Notes under the pieces: generated by a model
Told to the model about the DNA's origin: nothing
Databases searched by the model: none
Seen by the model: the letters and a program-made list of their open reading frames with translations, nothing else
Assembly: GCA_013331375.1 (NCBI GenBank)
Contig: DUGO01000237.1
Span: 1-8,300, forward strand
Direction: 5' to 3'
From: Candidatus Methanoperedentaceae archaeon
GTDB taxonomy: Archaea > Halobacteriota > Methanosarcinia > Methanosarcinales > Methanoperedenaceae
Length of the DNA: 8,300 nucleotides
Position numbers and translations under genes: made by a program
Shown here: one piece after another, positions 6,264-8,300 of the stretch
How positions within the stretch are numbered: position 1 is the first letter of the stretch
How the letters are laid out: each line of letters begins with the position of its first letter

Positions 6264-6548
6264 TCATATTATGACAGATGCAATCAGGAATGCAAAAAAC
6301 ATGAAGACAGCGATGACAAGCAAATAGAGCGCATACAGCCAGGATTCCCTCAGCGAGAACATATCGTTCCAGGTTATCCGGTCAAGCTCATCCCAGTCGC
6401 GCTCATGCCACCGTGCCGCATACGCTTCTCCGGGCATATGGCAGGGCGGTCTGGATAGCGATGCCCTGTACCGCACATCGCACTGGTTTGCGGCGCATGT
6501 GAACCTGTGCTGGCAGTAGATGTTGTTTTCAGGCGTAAGCGGATTCAT
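6264..6548 (-). CDS. Small cysteine-containing tail-anchored membrane protein, unknown function
   Basis: I do not recognise this 94-residue protein. Its first 65 residues are polar, with four cysteines (C12, C18, C23, C36), three histidines and a Trp-rich stretch (W47, W52, W60, W70, including ERDWDELDRITW). Residues 70-94 are one strongly hydrophobic helix running to the end of the protein, so it is probably a tail-anchored membrane protein. There is no signal peptide. The cysteines could bind a metal or form disulfides, but their spacing matches no motif I know. It lies on the same strand as livHMGF, 48 bases upstream of livH, and could be co-transcribed with it; nothing else connects it to transport. 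The ATG at 6548 has no clear ribosome-binding site. A TATA-like ATATAT about 35 bases upstream would give a very short leader. Confidence 0.6.
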   Translation of the reverse strand: MNPLTPENNIYCQHRFTCAANQCDVRYRASLSRPPCHMPGEAYAARWHERDWDELDRITWNDMFSLRESWLYALYLLVIAVFMFFAFLIASVII

Positions 6549-6613
6549 TATACACTATCCGGTTAATGACCGTTTGCCTGATATATGTTTGTGCACAACA
6601 AGCTTCTGAAGCT
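6549..6613. promoter_or_regulatory. Divergent promoter region with two palindromes
   Basis: These 65 bases separate the start of the 94-residue gene (minus) from that of nre (plus). GATATATG (6580-6587) contains the self-complementary ATATAT, which could act as a TATA element in either direction. On the plus strand it lies about 30 bases before the nre ATG, so nre would have a leaderless or nearly leaderless mRNA, in line with the lack of a Shine-Dalgarno. Two perfect palindromes follow: TTGTGCACAA (6589-6598) and AGCTTC-T-GAAGCT (6601-6613), the second ending directly at the ATG. Their position over the expected nre transcription start fits operator sites; no regulator is known from this window. 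Confidence 0.4.
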
Positions 6614-7819
6614 ATGATGAACTGCATCCTGTGCAAGGGAAAGGGTATGTGCGGCAGACCTTTCTGTTAAATCCTTGAAAAGTTCAGGGCGGCTGAAACG
6701 GCAGCACCACACATCAAGGACAGCATCTTCGGCGCCTCGCCGCCATCTGTCTTTGTGGGCAGGATTGGATACCCCGAAGTCAGCGCAGGACCACTTATCC
6801 CACCTTCGATATCCCCGCAGGAAGCCCAATCCTACGACAGCCCCCGGGACTGGAGGGGGAAGCGGATAGAGGAGGTGATAGCGCTGCGCTCGTCGCTTGT
6901 GCGCTCCAACACCCGCCTGGACGTCCACGATTTCAGGGGCAGCGTACTGCTTGAGCGAGCGCAGGAGCTTGCCATGTCAGCGATGCCTGTGGATGCTGAG
7001 GTATGGTTCCGCAAGCCGCCCGCTGTTGAGCTGAAGTTCGATGACGTCCTGATGCCGATGGGTCTCTCCGGCGAGATGACGCGCCTGCGGCTTGCAGAGA
7101 ACCCGAGCGTGCCGAGGAAGGTTGACAGCATCGTGGGCGATACGGACGCGCTTGCAAAGGATGCGGTCAGGGAGCTTTATTCAGGCGATGTCTCGCTGTA
7201 CCATATCATCCGGCTGCTCTCAATCGGGCTGCTTGGCAGGCAGCGCAAGCTTGTGCCGACGCGCTGGTCTATCACAGCTACAGACGATATGGTCGGGAAG
7301 CAGTTGATTGATAAGGTCAGGGATTATCCGGCGATAGGCAGGATTGAGGTGCACAGCGGCGAGCTCTTCGGCAACCATTTCGATGTGATGCTGCTTCCGC
7401 GTGCCTTCTCGTGCGAAATCATGGAGATATGGATGCCGCGCGCCGTGTGGAGCGGGGAGAGCACGCACATCGAGGTGGACGGTGAGGGCGCGGGCGGCAA
7501 GAGCGCATATTCGGTGCTCGGCGGCGGGTATTATGCGGCGCGCCTGGGAGCGCTTGAGTACCTGCAAAAAATAGGGAGAAGCGCTGCGGTGTTCGTTGCA
7601 CGGGAGATTCGCCCGGCTTACTGGGCGCCGCTCGGCGTGTGGGTTGTGAGGGAGACCATGCGGCATACGATGGAGCAGCAGCCTGCGTACTTTGACACGA
7701 TAGGCGAGGCGCTGCTGGATATGTCATCGAGGCTGCATACGCCTTTTGCAGAGTGGCGCAGCAGGGCGAAATTATTGAACGAGTTCATGTTCCAGAGGAC
7801 GCTGGATGCGTTCTTTTGA
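6614..7819 (+). CDS. nreA: Nre-family archaeal DNA repair protein, interrupted by an in-frame TAA after codon 18
   Basis: Nre proteins are archaeal repair factors; in Haloferax volcanii NreA has been linked to UvrABC-dependent repair of mitomycin C damage through PCNA. The frame gives 402 codons, the normal family length. Codons 1-18 encode a CX2CX5CX4C zinc-finger-like motif (C4, C7, C13, C18; ILCKGKGMCGRP), followed by TAA at 6668-6670. The same frame then continues with the conserved core: FGASPPSVFVGRIGYPEVSA, VIALRSSLVRSNTR, VDAEVWFRKPP, DAVRELYSGDVSLYHIIRLL, RKLVPTRWSITATDDMVGK, MEIWMPRAVWSG, GGGYYAARLGALEYL and PLGVWVVRE. It ends QRTLDAFF, a canonical PCNA-interacting (PIP) box. The only start after the stop is GTG 6755, which lies inside the conserved FVGRIGYP and has no ribosome-binding site; it would give 354 residues without the finger. 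Nonsense allele, sequencing error or recoding are all possible. The family call is firm. Confidence 0.88.
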
Positions 7820-7852
7820 TGGTAAGATACTACCACCTGAAGCTATGGATTT

Positions 7853-7918
7853 GCGATATATTTATTATGATAAAAAGTATTAATGTGACTATCGTTTTAA
7901 ATCGGATAGTAAGGTGAT
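7853..7918 (+). promoter_or_regulatory. Promoter, inverted repeat and ribosome-binding site of the Mrr gene
   Basis: The 102 bases between nre and the Mrr gene are AT-rich and hold no gene. GATATATTTATTATG (7855-7869) is a TATA-like stretch suited to a short leader. ACTATC (7888-7893) and GATAGT (7905-7910) form an inverted repeat around TTTTAAAT (7895-7902), itself a possible second TATA element. A protein binding this repeat would cover that element, or the RNA would form a hairpin just before the ribosome-binding site. GGTGAT (7913-7918) lies 3 bases before the ATG and matches the archaeal 16S rRNA end. Confidence 0.4.
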
Positions 7919-7921
7919 GGA

Positions 7922-8300
7922 ATGATACCGGATTACCAGACAATAATGCTACCCTTACTCAAGTTAATAAAAGATAATAAGGAACATTCACTCAGGGAAA
8001 CAATTGATAGAATATCATCGGATTTCAAATTAAATGATGAAGAAAAGAAAGAACGCCTGCCGAGTGGACAACAAAGTGTTATAGATAACCGCGTTGGATG
8101 GGCTAGAACATACCTGAAAAAGGCAGGTCTGTTGGAATCTACACGGAGATCATATTTCAAAATTACACAAAGGGGATTAGATGTATTGAAAGAAAACCCG
8201 TCTAATATTAATGTAAAATATTTGGAGAAATTTCCAGAATTTGTTGAGTTTAGGAATATAAAAAAGAAAGATGGGGGAGAGCATCAAAATGGGAAAGAAA
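7922..8300 (+). CDS. mrr: Mrr-type restriction endonuclease, N-terminal part (cut by the window end)
   Basis: The frame is open from ATG 7922 to the edge (126 codons) and contains the Mrr N-terminal winged-helix domain (Mrr_N). Diagnostic segments are IPDYQTIMLPLLKLI (2-16), the loop with LPSG (46-49), NRVGWARTYLKKAGLLE (56-72), the wing YFKITQRGLDVLKENP (78-93) and KYLEKFPEF (99-107). In complete proteins this DNA-binding domain is followed by a PD-(D/E)XK nuclease domain that cuts methylated or otherwise modified DNA (type IV restriction). That domain is outside the window, so activity cannot be judged. After residue 110 a charged Lys/Glu linker begins, as expected between the two domains. 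The start is supported by GGTGAT 3 bases upstream. Base composition is much more AT-rich than liv and nre, which suggests acquisition by transfer, as is common for restriction genes. Confidence 0.9.
   Translation, partial: MIPDYQTIMLPLLKLIKDNKEHSLRETIDRISSDFKLNDEEKKERLPSGQQSVIDNRVGWARTYLKKAGLLESTRRSYFKITQRGLDVLKENPSNINVKYLEKFPEFVEFRNIKKKDGGEHQNGKE

Noticed and set aside
6668..6670. Recoding of the nre stop as pyrrolysine or selenocysteine
   Set aside because: Those use UAG and UGA. The codon is UAA, and TAG also ends livG and the IS110 transposase here.
6563..6928. 121-codon minus-strand frame across the divergent promoter and nre start
   Set aside because: It overlaps the conserved Nre frame and the promoter region, and has no recognisable motif.
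7220..7666. 148-codon minus-strand frame opposite nre
   Set aside because: Antisense shadow in GC-rich DNA without recognisable domain; the plus strand is a conserved Nre core.
1..8300. CRISPR arrays, tRNA or rRNA genes
   Set aside because: No regularly spaced repeats and no tRNA- or rRNA-like segments were seen on either strand.

Overview
The window looks like chromosomal DNA of an archaeon, most likely from the Methanosarcinales or a related Euryarchaeota lineage. The reasons are an Nre-family DNA repair protein (an archaeal family) with a C-terminal PCNA-binding motif, AT-rich TATA-like elements upstream of genes, GGTG/GGAGG Shine-Dalgarno sequences, and transposases of a type common in Methanosarcina-like genomes. 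The species cannot be fixed from the sequence.

Positions 1-1836 are an AT-rich mobile-element patch. An IS110-family element (about 213-1680, minus strand) carries a full-length DEDD transposase with all five expected catalytic residues. Just upstream of the transposase lies a 144-nt segment closed by a perfect 12-bp inverted repeat and containing two internal stems. This is a good candidate for the element's bridge (guide) RNA. The element seems to sit inside the first codons of a second transposase gene. Joining the flanks at a shared AAG restores ATG-AAG followed by an open frame that runs off the left edge (1-212). One loop of the predicted RNA repeats the sequence left of the insertion and can pair with the sequence right of it, as a target-binding loop should.

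Positions 1837-6215 encode a complete branched-chain amino-acid-type (Liv/HAAT) ABC importer. A lipoprotein binding protein (livK, plus strand) converges on an overlapping livH-livM-livG-livF operon on the minus strand. livK ends in a hairpin plus T9 terminator that works only on its own strand. The five products should make one complex: a surface-anchored binding protein, two permeases and two ATPases. A 94-residue cysteine-containing, tail-anchored membrane protein of unknown function (6264-6548, minus) lies just upstream of livH.

Positions 6549-7819 hold a short divergent promoter region with two palindromes, then an Nre DNA-repair gene. Its frame is continuous from a CX2CX5CX4C zinc-finger-like N-terminus to a C-terminal PIP box, except for a TAA stop directly after the fourth cysteine. 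The gene is therefore a recent nonsense allele, a sequencing error, or translated only from an internal GTG.

Positions 7820-8300 return to AT-rich DNA and contain the winged-helix N-terminus of an Mrr-type restriction endonuclease cut by the window end. The two AT-rich ends (insertion sequences and a restriction gene) look like accessory DNA around a more GC-rich core of liv and nre genes.
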